Of a DNA stretch of 64,000 nucleotides, positions 1 through 9,177 are shown piece after piece. The stretch is from the NCBI RefSeq assembly GCF_035918095.1, contig NZ_CP109137.1, forward strand, positions 8,186,001 through 8,250,000, in the 5' to 3' direction. Under the pieces are notes generated by a model. That model made no database searches. It had not been told where the DNA came from and saw only the letters and a list, made by a program, of their open reading frames with translations. How positions within the stretch are numbered: the stretch's first letter is position 1; the number at the start of each line of letters is the position of its first letter. This stretch comes from Streptomyces sp. NBC_01750. Its GTDB lineage: Bacteria > Actinomycetota > Actinomycetes > Streptomycetales > Streptomycetaceae. The translations under genes were made by a program, and so were the position numbers.

Positions 1-2
1 GC

Positions 3-311
3 AGCAATGTGGTGCGTACGTTCAACTTCCAGAGCTGTTGGGACGGCAGCAACACCGACAGTGCGAACCACCGCACGCATGTGGCCTTCGCGGGCCCCAA
101 CGGCGCCTGCCCCAAGGGATTCCGGGCCATCCCTCAGTTGGTCCAGCGGATCACGTACAAGATTGCGCCCGGCTCGGTGTTCGCCGTCGACAGTTTCCCC
201 GAGCAGTTGCACAAGCCGGTGACGGACCACGGTGACTTCATCAACGTGATGTCCTCGTCGCTGATGAGGAAGGCAGTGGGCTGCATCAACAGCGGCCGTA
301 GGTGCGGCTGA
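3..311 (+). CDS. DUF1996 domain protein, C-terminal part (5' truncated by window edge)
   Basis: The reading frame is open from the first bases of the window and ends with TGA at 309-311, giving about 102 residues. The pattern of Cys-Trp-Asp-Gly, then a Asp-Ser-xx-Asn-His-Arg-x-His-Val segment, then a Cys-Pro followed by an Ile-Pro-Gln stretch, is the usual C-terminal half of DUF1996, a family of secreted proteins in fungi and Streptomyces with no established biochemical role. Four cysteines (in SCWDG, ACPKG, VGCIN and RRCG contexts) suggest disulfides in an exported protein. The signal peptide and N-terminal half lie outside the window. A strong hairpin follows the stop. Family assignment is by recognised motif order only. 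Confidence 0.75.
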   Translation, partial: SNVVRTFNFQSCWDGSNTDSANHRTHVAFAGPNGACPKGFRAIPQLVQRITYKIAPGSVFAVDSFPEQLHKPVTDHGDFINVMSSSLMRKAVGCINSGRRCG

Positions 312-317
312 CGCCCG

Positions 318-349
318 GGCCCCGGCACGGTGGACGCCGTGCCGGGGCC
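318..349 (+). terminator. Hairpin terminator after the DUF1996 gene
   Basis: A perfect 13-bp inverted repeat (arms 318-330 and 337-349, six-base loop) starts seven bases after the stop codon. There is no clear T tract, which is common for actinobacterial terminators. It lies between two convergent genes, so it could stop transcription from both sides. Confidence 0.7.
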
Positions 350-385
350 ACTATGGTGCGGGTGTCCTGCACGGCGCCCCGGCGT

Positions 386-1330
386 TCACACACGGGGGAC
401 CGGCAGTTGAGGGTCCGTAATTCCGCCGGGTGAGGCGAACTGGGCGGTGTCCCAGCCGGCACGTCGGGCTCCGGCCCGGTACGCGCTCTCGTAGAAGGCG
501 AGTACGGCGGAACGAGGATCGCTCTCGGCGCGGGCGGAGTCGTAGGGGAGCACGGCCAGGTGGTTGTCATTGCGTGCAACCCAGTGTGCCGCAGCGGGCG
601 TGAGCGGCTCCCCGGTCAGTTCCGCGGGCTCGGGGAAGGTGTAGGAGTAGAAGGCGGGCTTGGCGAACGTATCGTCACCGAACCAGAACCCGAAGCTGAT
701 CAGCTCTCGGGAGTACGCCTCCCGTGTTACGGGATCGATTTTCGGCGGCTGGTCGATGTGACGCCCGGAGAACCGGCTGTGGGCGATGTCGAAGGTGTGC
801 CAGAAGTGGTGTACGGGGCTGGCCTTTCCCGAAAAGCCGGCTGCGAACTCCTCCAGCACCAAAGCCACTTGGCTGAGCACCTGCCAGTAGCGGTTGGCGA
901 GTACGGGATCGTAGGCCGCATGCTCTGTGTCCTCGGCGAACGGCCGATCGGCATCGGGCAGGTCGAACGGCCGGGGAATATTGATGCTCACCCGGACACC
1001 CAGCGCGGCCAGAGCCTCAAGGATGCCGCTGTGGAAAGACGCCACGGACTGGCCCAGGAGCGGTACGGACATCGCTCTGCCGTCCAAGGTCGCCACGACC
1101 AGCTGATGGTCGACGAAGTCGAAGTCGATCGTGAAGACCGAATGACCGTCGGCCTCTCGCATCGGACGTGTGGTGATGCCGCGTCCGGTCAGATGGAAGG
1201 GAACGTTCCACCAGTGGTTGCGCCGGGCACTCGCGGCGAGGCGGATCTTGCCGACGACCTGCGCGAACCTGTGCAGCGTTTCCTTGGTGTCCTGCCACTC
1301 CGCGAGCGGTATCTGCGGGAACAGCTCCAT
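386..1330 (-). CDS. DUF5996 family protein
   Basis: A 314-residue cytoplasmic protein beginning MELFPQIPLAEW, with a Trp-rich middle (NHWWNVPFHLTGRG) and a C-terminal region rich in aromatic residues. This order of motifs is that of the DUF5996 family, whose function is unknown. The ATG at 1330 was chosen because AGGAAGGGG sits a few bases upstream on the minus strand; a longer frame reaches 1405 but has no comparable ribosome site. The gene is separated by about 135 bases from the membrane-protein gene upstream, so co-transcription is possible but not shown. No catalytic residues can be assigned. Confidence 0.8.
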   Translation of the reverse strand: MELFPQIPLAEWQDTKETLHRFAQVVGKIRLAASARRNHWWNVPFHLTGRGITTRPMREADGHSVFTIDFDFVDHQLVVATLDGRAMSVPLLGQSVASFHSGILEALAALGVRVSINIPRPFDLPDADRPFAEDTEHAAYDPVLANRYWQVLSQVALVLEEFAAGFSGKASPVHHFWHTFDIAHSRFSGRHIDQPPKIDPVTREAYSRELISFGFWFGDDTFAKPAFYSYTFPEPAELTGEPLTPAAAHWVARNDNHLAVLPYDSARAESDPRSAVLAFYESAYRAGARRAGWDTAQFASPGGITDPQLPVPRV

Positions 1331-1465
1331 CGCGTTCCCCTTCCTGCCCCGCGCTCCTGTCGGCCGGGCAGTTCCATGATGACCATGGCCCGACGCGTAC
1401 GGCACTTCGCCGGGACCCGATCCGGCGGCTCGGCTGTCGCGGTGTCCTGCGGACGCCGGAGGGAG

Positions 1466-2302
1466 CTAGGGACGTTCGAAGAGCTGCAGTACGCCGCCGA
1501 TCGAGAAGCACGCGGCTCCCGCCATGGTTCCCCAGTTGGCGATGGCGACGTTGACCAGGTTTCCGGTACTCGGATCCGTGAAGTCGGCCAGTGCCGAAAC
1601 CAGGAACAGCGCAGAGCCGAGCTGGTTGACGGCGACGATCCACCAGCCGAGGCTCCGTAGGCGCAGACCGGGACGGCCGTGGCTGACCTCGAGGAGCGCC
1701 AGATGCCCGGAAACGAGAAAGAGCAGGCATCCGACGACGTCGGGCGCCCAGATCAGCCGGTTCACCTGCCGGGCCGACAGCCCTTGGAGGAACGAGTCCA
1801 GCAGATTGATGCCGAAGACCACTGTCCCGGCGAACAGCACAAAGGTGCTCAGCCAGTCGATCCGCATCGGCTCGTAGCTCCACCACCGCCAGCGGCGGGT
1901 GGCCAGGGCGCCGGCGCCGCCGGCCCGCCGAGGGGCGTTGATCGTCTGCAGGAGGGAGGCATAGGCGCCGGTGTTGAAGAACAGGCCGCCCACGAAGTAG
2001 ACCGTCGCGCTCTGGGTCGGATTGCCGGATCCGAACTGGGCGAGTGCGGCGCCGAGGACGAACAGTGCCCCACCGGCCGTGAACGCCGTCGCGGCCACGG
2101 CGTTGAGGGCCCGAAGCCTGTGCAGGGTCTCTTCGTCCGCATACTGCGCGCTGGCCTCGGCGCCCTCGGGCCCGACCCTGAGCACGCCGCGTTTGCGTGC
2201 CGCGCGCGACTCCCAGACCGCGTTGCCGCCTCCGGCGAGGCGCCAGCTGAGGCGCGTGGTGAACGGTCCTGCGCCCTCGGCGCGCTCTTCGGTGTGGGCC
2301 AC
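1466..2302 (-). CDS. Polytopic membrane protein of unknown function
   Basis: A 278-residue protein starting at GTG 2302. The first 60 or so residues are hydrophilic, and about six hydrophobic segments follow (near residues 72-92, 98-115, 150-170, 185-205, 218-238 and 255-272), with tryptophan-rich loops such as RRWRWWSYEP. This alternation suggests a small integral membrane protein. I do not recognise a catalytic motif; a loose resemblance to YrhK-like membrane proteins is possible but unproven. It is divergent from the GCS2-type ligase gene and may be transcribed together with the downstream DUF5996 gene. Confidence 0.65.
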   Translation of the reverse strand: MAHTEERAEGAGPFTTRLSWRLAGGGNAVWESRAARKRGVLRVGPEGAEASAQYADEETLHRLRALNAVAATAFTAGGALFVLGAALAQFGSGNPTQSATVYFVGGLFFNTGAYASLLQTINAPRRAGGAGALATRRWRWWSYEPMRIDWLSTFVLFAGTVVFGINLLDSFLQGLSARQVNRLIWAPDVVGCLLFLVSGHLALLEVSHGRPGLRLRSLGWWIVAVNQLGSALFLVSALADFTDPSTGNLVNVAIANWGTMAGAACFSIGGVLQLFERP

Positions 2303-2531
2303 GTGCCGAGCCTAAGAGCGAGCGCGGGCCCGGACGTGGACCGCCTTGCGCTCTCCTGCGGAGAAGGTGAGAGGTGCAGCGGGAGACTGCTCGTGTCCGC
2401 AGCTCACGGGCGGTCAAGGTGCGCGTCAGGGGGCATACGTGCGGCGTGCGCCCCCGGTCTTGGCTGGTCCGGGCGGTGGGGGAGTGAGACCCTTGGAGCG
2501 GGGTGTCTGCCGAGGGGACTCGGGAGGGCTG

Positions 2532-4010
2532 ATGGGACGAGATGTCCCGGCGCTGGTGTTCACCCGCGAGGACCGCCGCCGGTACCGGATCAAGATGCAG
2601 GAGTGTCTCGACGCGTTCGCGCAGATGCTGGCCGAGTCACGATTCGAGTTCGAGCGGCCGCAGGTGGGTCTGGAGATCGAGCTGAATCTGGTGGACGAGC
2701 GCGCCGAACCGGCTATGCGTAACACCGACGTACTCCAGGCGATCGCGGATCCCGCCTGGGCGACGGAGCTGGGCCGGTTCAACCTCGAGATCAACATCCC
2801 GCCGCGGCGCCTGACGGCCGGTGGTCCCGATGCGTGGGAGAAGGAGATCCGGGATGCCCTCAACCATGCGGAGGAGCGGGCCACGGCGGTCGGTGCGCAC
2901 CTGATCATGGTGGGAGTCCTGCCGACGCTGCGGCAGCTGGATGTGAGTGAGGCGGCGCTGTCGGAGGATCCGCGGTACCGGCTGCTGAACGAGCAGGTGT
3001 TCGCGGCCCGGGGAGAGGATCTGCGGATCGATGTGGACGGGGTGGACCGGCTGCGGACGTACGCGGACACCATCACGCCCGAGGCGGCGTGCACGAGTAT
3101 CCAGTTTCATCTACAGGTCTCGCCGGACGAGTTCGCGGATTACTGGAACGCAGCGCAGGCGATCGCGGGGGTGCAGGTGGCCCTGGCTGCGAACTCGCCG
3201 TTCCTGTTCGGCAAGGAGCTCTGGCACGAGACACGTATCCCCCTCTTCGAGCAGGCCACCGACACCCGGCCGCAAGAGATCAAGGTGCAGGGGGTGAGAC
3301 CCCGGGTGTGGTTCGGAGAGCGGTGGATCACCGGCGTCTTCGATCTCTTCGAAGAGAACGTGCACTACTTCCCGGCGCTGCTGCCCCTGTGTGACGAGCA
3401 GGATCCGAAGGAGACACTGGACGGCGGAGACACGCCCGAACTGGCCGAGCTCACTCTCCACAACGGCACGATCTACCGCTGGAACCGCCCGGTCTACGCC
3501 GTCGCCCACGACAAACCGCATTTGCGGGTGGAGAACCGGGTGCTCCCCGCCGGTCCGACGGTTGCCGATGCCCTCGCGAACGGCGCCTTCTACTACGGGC
3601 TGACGCGCGCCCTGGTCGATGAGGAACGGCCGGTCTGGTCGCGGATGTCGTTCTCGGTGGCGGAGGACAACTTGCACGCAGCGGCGCGCCAGGGGATCGA
3701 CGCGCGCCTGTACTGGCCCGGGATGGGTGAGGTGCCGGTGTCCGAACTGGTGCTGAGGCGTCTACTGCCGCTGGCGCACCGGGGGCTGGAGCGGTCGGGC
3801 ATGGACGCGGCGTGGCGGGAACCGCTGCTGGGGATCATCGAACAGCGGTGCGTCACCGGCCGCAACGGCGCGGTGTGGCAGAAGGAGATGTTCCATCACA
3901 TCCATGACTCCACCCATGTGGGGCGCCATGAAGCGCTGCGGCGTATGACACAGCAGTACATGGACTACATGCATCTCAACGCACCTGCCCATACCTGGCC
4001 GGTCGAGTGA
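2532..4010 (+). CDS. Glutamate-cysteine ligase family (GCS2-like carboxylate-amine ligase)
   Basis: A 492-residue soluble protein. Near residue 45 it has the acidic VGLEIELNLVD strand and then ELGRFNLEINIPP, the hallmark of the GCS2/carboxylate-amine ligase fold, where glutamates bind the Mg-ATP needed to form a gamma-glutamyl amide bond. ENLHAAARQG and a HIHDSTHVGRHEAL segment lie further on. The ATG at 2532 follows GGGAGGG by four bases; the frame is open further upstream but lacks a good start. Actinobacteria use mycothiol rather than glutathione, so the real acceptor may not be cysteine; several relatives make other gamma-glutamyl compounds. It is a monocistronic gene between divergent and loosely spaced neighbours. 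Confidence 0.8.
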   Translation: MGRDVPALVFTREDRRRYRIKMQECLDAFAQMLAESRFEFERPQVGLEIELNLVDERAEPAMRNTDVLQAIADPAWATELGRFNLEINIPPRRLTAGGPDAWEKEIRDALNHAEERATAVGAHLIMVGVLPTLRQLDVSEAALSEDPRYRLLNEQVFAARGEDLRIDVDGVDRLRTYADTITPEAACTSIQFHLQVSPDEFADYWNAAQAIAGVQVALAANSPFLFGKELWHETRIPLFEQATDTRPQEIKVQGVRPRVWFGERWITGVFDLFEENVHYFPALLPLCDEQDPKETLDGGDTPELAELTLHNGTIYRWNRPVYAVAHDKPHLRVENRVLPAGPTVADALANGAFYYGLTRALVDEERPVWSRMSFSVAEDNLHAAARQGIDARLYWPGMGEVPVSELVLRRLLPLAHRGLERSGMDAAWREPLLGIIEQRCVTGRNGAVWQKEMFHHIHDSTHVGRHEALRRMTQQYMDYMHLNAPAHTWPVE

Positions 4011-4220
4011 ACGGGTGAGGCCTCGCGGGTCGGCGGCGCCGCGGTTGCACCCCCGCCCGGTACCTGCGTGGTCGCGGACACACCACTGTGCTGTGTCGGG
4101 TCGGCTACGGTTTGTCACTGAAACCTGCATTTCGGGCACGGTGGCTTCACGGCGGAAAGGCGCACGCATGACCCCGATCCTGGCCGGCGCTGCGGCAGGC
4201 GTGCCCGAATACGGGTCGGT

Positions 4221-4769
4221 ATGACGACACCGGATCCGCAACCGTCACCGGCCGCACTCCGGCAGAGAGACGCCACCGCCGCCCGTGCCGGCGACATCGC
4301 GGCCGCACGGCTCAAGGAACGGATCTACGCGACCATCACCCTGACCGCTGTCGTGGTGACTCTCGCCGAGGCGGGCGAGCCCGACCACCTGGAAGCGGCG
4401 CTCACCGTGGCCGTGACAGCGCTCGGGGTCTGGCTGGCCACGCTGGTCGCTGACGAGCAGGCGCACCGTGCTGTGACCCGGCGCAGCGCGAACCGGGCAG
4501 AAATCCGGACAGGGTTGTATGTCTCCAGTCCGCTGCTGCTGAGTGCCGTGGGACCACTGGCGCTGATCGGCATGTCGGCGCTGGGCGCGATGGGTCTGGG
4601 TACGGCGCTGCTGACCGGTGCCGGGGTGGAGGTGGCGACCCTGTTCTTCTGGGGCTGGCGGACCGGCCTGCGGATGGGCAACGGGCCGCTGAGCGCGCTC
4701 ACGTCAGGCCTTTTGGACACCGCGATCGGCGTGGGCGTCGTGGGCGTGAAGTTCCTCGCGGGTCACTGA
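4221..4769 (+). CDS. Small integral membrane protein, unknown function
   Basis: A 182-residue protein with a polar, basic first 35 residues and four predicted hydrophobic helices (about residues 36-52, 58-76, 100-122 and 125-150), plus a Gly/Val-rich C-terminal segment (GVGVVGVKF). Similar small membrane proteins are common in Streptomyces but carry no assigned role. The ribosome-binding site before ATG 4221 is weak. It is convergent with the SCO5918-like gene, and a strong hairpin separates the two. The roughly 210-base gap from the upstream ligase gene makes independent transcription likely. Confidence 0.6.
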   Translation: MTTPDPQPSPAALRQRDATAARAGDIAAARLKERIYATITLTAVVVTLAEAGEPDHLEAALTVAVTALGVWLATLVADEQAHRAVTRRSANRAEIRTGLYVSSPLLLSAVGPLALIGMSALGAMGLGTALLTGAGVEVATLFFWGWRTGLRMGNGPLSALTSGLLDTAIGVGVVGVKFLAGH

Positions 4770-4812
4770 ACGTGCCGTTGTCCTTCCGGAACACCGGCCC
4801 ACCCGGACGGAA

Positions 4813-4845
4813 GAGGGCTCCGACCAGCTGCCTGTCGGAGCCCTC
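4813..4845. terminator. Bidirectional hairpin between convergent genes
   Basis: Perfect 12-bp arms (4813-4824 and 4834-4845) with a nine-base loop lie in the 94-base gap between a plus-strand and a minus-strand stop codon. The symmetry suits termination in both directions. Confidence 0.75.
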
Positions 4846-4863
4846 AGTGCTATCGGGTCCCGG

Positions 4864-5172
4864 TCACATCTGCGCCGCTGCTCCGAGCTGTGCCGAAGCC
4901 GTTTCCAGCGGGGTGAGAACGGGGGGATGGACGATCGCGGGGGCGGTGTGACAGGTGAACCCGAGGCGCGTGAGGGCCCTGGTCACTTCGCCGGCGGTGA
5001 AATCGCGGCGATCCTGTCCGGTGATCACTTCGCCCACCTGCTTGACGGGGAAGGTGCGGCGGCCGATGGTCACGGACTCACCCGTGACGGGTTCGGGCTT
5101 GATGCCCTTCATCGACTGCTGCACATCATTCTTGACCAGGTCGAAGGGGAAGCGGGCGATGACGCAGCGCAT
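4864..5172 (-). CDS. SCO5918 family protein
   Basis: A 102-residue protein beginning MRCVIARFPFDL, with a central block (GIKPEPVTGESVTIGRR, then QDRRDFTAGEV) that I recognise as the SCO5918 family of Streptomyces, a conserved protein of unknown function. It is the last gene of a helicase/CBS/SCO5918 set on the minus strand, 55 bases after the CBS gene, the same neighbourhood seen around the S. coelicolor namesake. The conserved linkage suggests a role in RNA metabolism or cold/stress adaptation, but this is inference from context. A 12-bp hairpin follows it. Confidence 0.8.
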   Translation of the reverse strand: MRCVIARFPFDLVKNDVQQSMKGIKPEPVTGESVTIGRRTFPVKQVGEVITGQDRRDFTAGEVTRALTRLGFTCHTAPAIVHPPVLTPLETASAQLGAAAQM

Positions 5173-5227
5173 AGTGCCTCAACAGGGTTGGAGGGATGGG
5201 CGGAGACGGAATTCAGGCCAGGTGAGA

Positions 5228-5626
5228 TCAGTGGGTGAGGGCGAGGACACCGAGGATGTACCCGTCCTCGTCGACCACAGGTGAGGCACCGAGTTCGCGG
5301 GCCCGCATGGCGTATTCCGCTTCGGGCAGCGACGTCTCGGACAAGGTGAACGGTCCCCGGTCGTGGACGATGTCACGCAACCGCGTGTCCTCGGCGTACC
5401 AGGAGCCACTGCGGTATGCGGTGAGCTGGGCCCGGGAGACCAGACCGGCACAGCGATCGTCCTCACCGCGGACGATCAGGTGCCCCACGCCGGCGCCGAT
5501 GAGGACGGACAGGGCGACGTCGACGATCATGTCATCGCCGACCTGAGGTCCGGGTTTGGTCATGGCGTCGGCGGCAGTCAGCCCGATGCGGGCCGTCTGC
5601 CGTGGCTGCGTGAGAATCAGCGTCAA
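5228..5626 (-). CDS. CBS domain protein (tandem CBS pair)
   Basis: A 132-residue protein with two CBS motifs: an N-terminal one around AADAMTKPGPQVGDDMIVD, followed by the IGAGVGHLIV and CAGLVSRAQL strands, and a C-terminal one around TRLRDIVHDRGPFTL, ending in ELGASPVVDEDG. CBS pairs form a Bateman module that usually senses adenine nucleotides. With no attached catalytic domain, it probably acts as a regulatory partner. It lies 60 bases downstream of the DEAD-box helicase stop and 55 bases upstream of the SCO5918-like gene, so the three probably share a transcript. Confidence 0.8.
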   Translation of the reverse strand: MTLILTQPRQTARIGLTAADAMTKPGPQVGDDMIVDVALSVLIGAGVGHLIVRGEDDRCAGLVSRAQLTAYRSGSWYAEDTRLRDIVHDRGPFTLSETSLPEAEYAMRARELGASPVVDEDGYILGVLALTH

Positions 5627-5685
5627 GGGACACCTTTCGTGTTCGTCGGATCAACGGGCCGAGCGCGACTGCCAGGGCTGCGATT

Positions 5686-7200
5686 TCACGCGGCGCTTCT
5701 GAACGATGACTGGCGCTGCGAGGTGCCCGTCCGCCCCTGGGACGCAGCGGGGGAGCGGCGCGCCTGGGCGGGGCGGCTGCGCCGGCCCCGGGACGACGAG
5801 GCGCTGCGCTTGGGGCGCTCGGTCACGGGTGCGGTGATGGTGATGGGGATGCCGGAGGGGGGCTGTGCGCCGGTGATGCGGCTGAGTTCGGCTTCGCCGG
5901 AGCGGACCTGGGCGGTGTGCGGGGTGATGCCGGCGGCTGCCATGAGGCGTGCCATGTCGCGGCGTTGGTTGGGCAGGACCAGGGTGACGACGCTGCCGGA
6001 TTCGCCGGCGCGGGCGGTGCGGCCGCCGCGGTGCAGGTAGTCCTTGTGGTCGCTGGGCGGGTCGACGTTGACGACGAGGTCGAGGTTGTCGACGTGGATG
6101 CCGCGGGCGGCGACGTTGGTGGCCACCAGTGCGGTGACGTGGCCGGTCTTGAACTGGGCGAGGGTGCGGGTGCGCTGGGGCTGGGACTTGCCGCCGTGCA
6201 GTGCGGCGGCGCGTACGCCGCTGTTCAGCAGGTGTTTGGTGAGCTGGTCCACGGCGTGCTTGGTGTCCAGGAACATGATCACCCGGCCGTCGCGGGCCGC
6301 GATCTCGGTGGTGGTGGCGTATTTGTCGGTGCCGTGGACGTGCAGGACGTGGTGTTCCATCGTGGTGACGGCGCCCGCGGAGGGGTCGACGGAGTGGACG
6401 ACCGGGTCGTGGAGGTAGCGGCGGACCAGGAGGTCGACGTTGCGGTCCAGGGTGGCGGAGAAGAGCATCCGCTGGCCTTCGGGGCGTACCTGGTCCAGGA
6501 GTTCGGTGACCTGGGGCATGAAGCCCATGTCGGCCATCTGGTCGGCCTCGTCCAGGACGGTGATGTTCACCCGGTCCAGGCGGCAGTCCTTGCGCTCGAT
6601 GAGGTCCTTGAGGCGGCCCGGGGTCGCCACGACGACCTCGGCCCCGGCGCGCAGTGCGCCGGCCTGGCGGCCGATGGACATGCCGCCGACCACGGTGGCC
6701 AGCCGCAGCTTCAGCGACCGGGCGTACGGGGTGAGCGCGTCGGTGACCTGCTGGGCCAGCTCCCGGGTGGGCACCAGGACCAGCGCCAGCGGCTGCCGGG
6801 GCTCCGCGCGCTTGCCCTCGGTACGCGCCAGCAGGGCCAGGCCGAAGGCGAGCGTCTTGCCGGAGCCGGTACGTCCTCGGCCCAGAACATCCCGCCCGGC
6901 CAGCGTGTTCGGCAGCGTGGCCGCCTGAATCGGGAACGGCACGGTCACACCCTCGGTGCGCAGCGCCGCGAGCAGGGGCGCGGGTATGTCCAGTTCGGCG
7001 AAGGCCTCGACGGCGGGCAGCGCCGGGGTGGTGGTGACGGGCAGGGCGAACTCCCCCTGCAGTGCGGCGGGACGACGCCCGTAGCCGCCGGAGCGGTTGC
7101 CGGGGCGGCTCTGGCCCTGCGGGCGGAAGCGGGCGCCCCGGTCGGAACCGGCGGTGCGGGGGTTGGAGTAGCGGTCGTTCGTGCGAGCTGAGCGGTTCAT
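5686..7200 (-). CDS. DEAD-box ATP-dependent RNA helicase
   Basis: A 504-residue helicase. An Arg/Gly-rich N-terminal tail (1-50) precedes a Q motif (about 67-92), Walker A GRTGSGKT (109-116), PTREL (144-148), TPGR (193-196), DEAD (217-220), SAT (248-250), a motif V region ATNVAARG and motif VI HRGGRTARAG (390-399). Motif VI differs from the usual HRIGRTGR. A basic Arg/Ser-rich tail ends the protein. ATG 7200 was chosen for AGGAAGG just upstream, although the frame stays open to 7503. Likely role: unwinding structured RNA at low temperature or in mRNA decay, given the adjacent cold-shock gene. The hairpin at 7510-7537 suggests its own promoter or readthrough control. Confidence 0.92.
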   Translation of the reverse strand: MNRSARTNDRYSNPRTAGSDRGARFRPQGQSRPGNRSGGYGRRPAALQGEFALPVTTTPALPAVEAFAELDIPAPLLAALRTEGVTVPFPIQAATLPNTLAGRDVLGRGRTGSGKTLAFGLALLARTEGKRAEPRQPLALVLVPTRELAQQVTDALTPYARSLKLRLATVVGGMSIGRQAGALRAGAEVVVATPGRLKDLIERKDCRLDRVNITVLDEADQMADMGFMPQVTELLDQVRPEGQRMLFSATLDRNVDLLVRRYLHDPVVHSVDPSAGAVTTMEHHVLHVHGTDKYATTTEIAARDGRVIMFLDTKHAVDQLTKHLLNSGVRAAALHGGKSQPQRTRTLAQFKTGHVTALVATNVAARGIHVDNLDLVVNVDPPSDHKDYLHRGGRTARAGESGSVVTLVLPNQRRDMARLMAAAGITPHTAQVRSGEAELSRITGAQPPSGIPITITAPVTERPKRSASSSRGRRSRPAQARRSPAASQGRTGTSQRQSSFRSAA

Positions 7201-7509
7201 GCAGAACCTTCCTCGATATGGCACGTATCGAGGGATTCTCAGCAGCAATGAGCGCCACGGAATCGCAAGAACGAGCCGAAGTGAAAGCGGGAACGAAGTC
7301 TGGCCGCCGACGAAAGAGCGGGGCCGATACGTCAAAATGACTGGCAAACGCCAGAGGGGCTGGGATGCCGAATCATGGGAATCGGGCGGACCTGTGTCAG
7401 GCGGGTCCCGTGGAGGGTTCGACTGCCGTGCGGTGAGAAAACGCGTATTGCCTCTCGCCTCGCGTGAAGCAGCCGCGGCCCTGGCCGAACCCGGAAAAAG
7501 CAACGAGCC

Positions 7510-7537
7510 GGGGCCCGCACCCCAAGGTGCGGGCCCC
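7510..7537 (-). terminator. Rho-independent-like terminator downstream of the cold-shock gene
   Basis: A perfect 12-bp stem (7510-7521 with 7526-7537) and CCAA tetraloop lie 22 bases after the cold-shock stop on the minus strand. A T run (GCTTTTTCC) lies about ten bases beyond the stem. It separates the cold-shock gene from the helicase. Confidence 0.85.
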
Positions 7538-7559
7538 AGCTGCGTCGTGCTTGTCAGCG

Positions 7560-7763
7560 TCAGGCGGGAACGATGTTCTCGGCCTGCGGGCCCTTCTGGC
7601 CCTGCGTGACGTCGAAGTTCACCTTCTGGCCCTCCTGCAGCTCACGGAAGCCCTGGGCGGCGATGTTCGAGTAGTGGGCGAACACGTCAGCGCCGCCACC
7701 ATCCTGCTCGATGAAGCCGAAACCCTTTTCCGCGTTGAACCACTTGACGGTGCCAGTAGCCAT
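7560..7763 (-). CDS. Cold-shock protein (CspA family)
   Basis: A 67-residue, single OB-fold nucleic-acid chaperone. It starts [18 protein letters not shown], which contains the RNP1 motif (KGFGFI), followed by DVFAHYSNI (RNP2) and a conserved QKGPQAENI end. Length and sequence are standard for the family. ATG 7763 is preceded by GAAGGAGATATGAC, an almost ideal ribosome site. More than 150 bases of untranslated sequence separate it from any upstream gene, room for the long leader typical of cold-shock mRNAs, though I cannot fix the transcription start. Confidence 0.96.
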   Translation of the reverse strand: MATGTVKWFNAEKGFGFIEQDGGGADVFAHYSNIAAQGFRELQEGQKVNFDVTQGQKGPQAENIVPA

Positions 7764-8195
7764 GTCATATCTCCTTCGGGGCAGTGCCCGGAGCCCGCAC
7801 TGTGCGAACTCCGCGTCGCCGCGATGATTGCCCCGCCCGGAAAACATCCGGAAATACATTAAGTGCACGCTCCGGCATTAACGCCGGTACGGGCACTTGA
7901 AGTCTTTGGGAACCACAACTGCAACTGAGAACAACGGTAGCACGGCGCAAGCGGTCGGGCGCGGCGAGTAATATCACTCCGCCCGCCGTGCCATAAACCC
8001 TCATCGCGCATTGCTCGAATATCTGTGCCTGCGGCAATAGATACTCGGGTGAGTGGAGCACATGGGAGCGGAACGGGCCGGGCGGCCGACGCGCCGCGGG
8101 TAGGGGAACGTGACCTCTTCGCCGGGCCGGTGAACGGCAGGCCTGTCCGGGCGTGTGCCTGGCAGGGGGCGGGGGTCCGTCGGTGCCCGGAGCGG

Positions 8196-8543
8196 TCAGG
8201 AGCCGGTTGCCCCGCCGGAGTCAGCCGTTGGCCGGCGCAGTTCCTCGTTGATCCGCAGGGCTTCCTCGAGCTGGTCTTCCAGAATGACGATGCGGCAGGC
8301 CGCGTCGATCGGTGTCCCGCCGTCGACCAGTTCGCGTGCGCGAGCGGCGACGCGCAGTTGGTAGCGGGAGTAGCGGCGATGGCCGCCCTCGGACCGCAGC
8401 GGGGTGATGAGACGGGCTTCGCCGACGGCCCGGAGGAAGCCGGGCGTAGCGCCGATCATTTCGGCGGCGCGACCCATGGTGTAGGCGGGGTAGTCGTCGT
8501 CATCGAACCGGTCGCTGGTCTGCGGTGAGGCTTCTGGAGTCAT
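8196..8543 (-). CDS. Small MerR-like helix-turn-helix regulator
   Basis: A 115-residue protein with an N-terminal MerR-type winged helix: YTMGRAAEMIGATPGFLRAVGEARLITPLRS, where the recognition helix is followed by the usual Glu-Gly-Gly-His-Arg-Arg-Tyr-Ser wing (about residues 50-58). A short coiled-coil helix (ILEDQLEEALRINEELRR) ends the protein, and no effector domain is attached. ATG 8543 has AAAGGTG upstream; a GTG two codons earlier is the alternative. Such minimal regulators in Streptomyces are often stress related, but its targets cannot be told from the sequence. A long non-coding stretch follows upstream. Confidence 0.85.
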   Translation of the reverse strand: MTPEASPQTSDRFDDDDYPAYTMGRAAEMIGATPGFLRAVGEARLITPLRSEGGHRRYSRYQLRVAARARELVDGGTPIDAACRIVILEDQLEEALRINEELRRPTADSGGATGS

Positions 8544-9177
8544 TTGCACCTTTTCGGGACGCGTCGAGGGGCCCCCGGTGCGTAGACACCGGGGCCCCGA
8601 GGGGTATCAACACCATCTGCCGGCGCTGTGCGCTGGCTTTCGTATTCCGCGTGTCCGCCCTTGAGGGCGGAAGTGCGGGGATCGCGGATGCGTGACCGGG
8701 GACCACCTTCCAATCGGGGCCTGCGGTACCCGGGCGAACGGGATCCTCGCCCGGGCGATCCTGATGGCGTCTGCTCCTCTCTGGTTGTTCGGGTCGTACT
8801 GCTCTGAGAAATGCGGTGTTGCAGGGCGACCTGGGGGGCCGCCAGGGCCGACTCCGTAGTGTTTCGCTCACATCGTCGGCTACGCGAGAAACTCTAACCG
8901 TGAGGGCGCGTTATTTCTAGCCCGGACGCGGTAGATTTTCCAGGTCCTGGAGAGAAACTATCTTCGCACTGCCCTAGGGCTCGAAGCCTCGCCACCGCAT
9001 CCGACGTGCTGCTGCCCGGCTGAGGGGCCGGCCCTGGCGAAGGTGACCGGCCCGGTGGCCGGACTTGTCCCGTGGAACTTTTTCGGCAGATCCTTGCCGA
9101 GGATGTCGAAATCCCGGCGCGTGCTTCTACCTGTCCATGAGACCGCCGACCAGGCGCACGAGTGTGAGGAGCAGGCC
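8544..9177. other. 634-base intergenic region without a recognisable gene
   Basis: This gap separates the divergent MerR-like and YCII genes. Short open frames exist on both strands, but none has a family resemblance or a consistent coding bias. It must contain promoters for both neighbours; no confident -10/-35 pair was identified. Confidence 0.5.

Noticed and set aside
5917..7191. A 424-codon plus-strand frame rich in Gly, Val and Asp
   Set aside because: It is the reverse-strand shadow of the DEAD-box helicase, whose motifs are unmistakable.
5651..7258. A second minus-strand frame of 535 codons over the helicase
   Set aside because: Proline/arginine-rich shadow frame; the 5686-7200 frame has all the helicase motifs.
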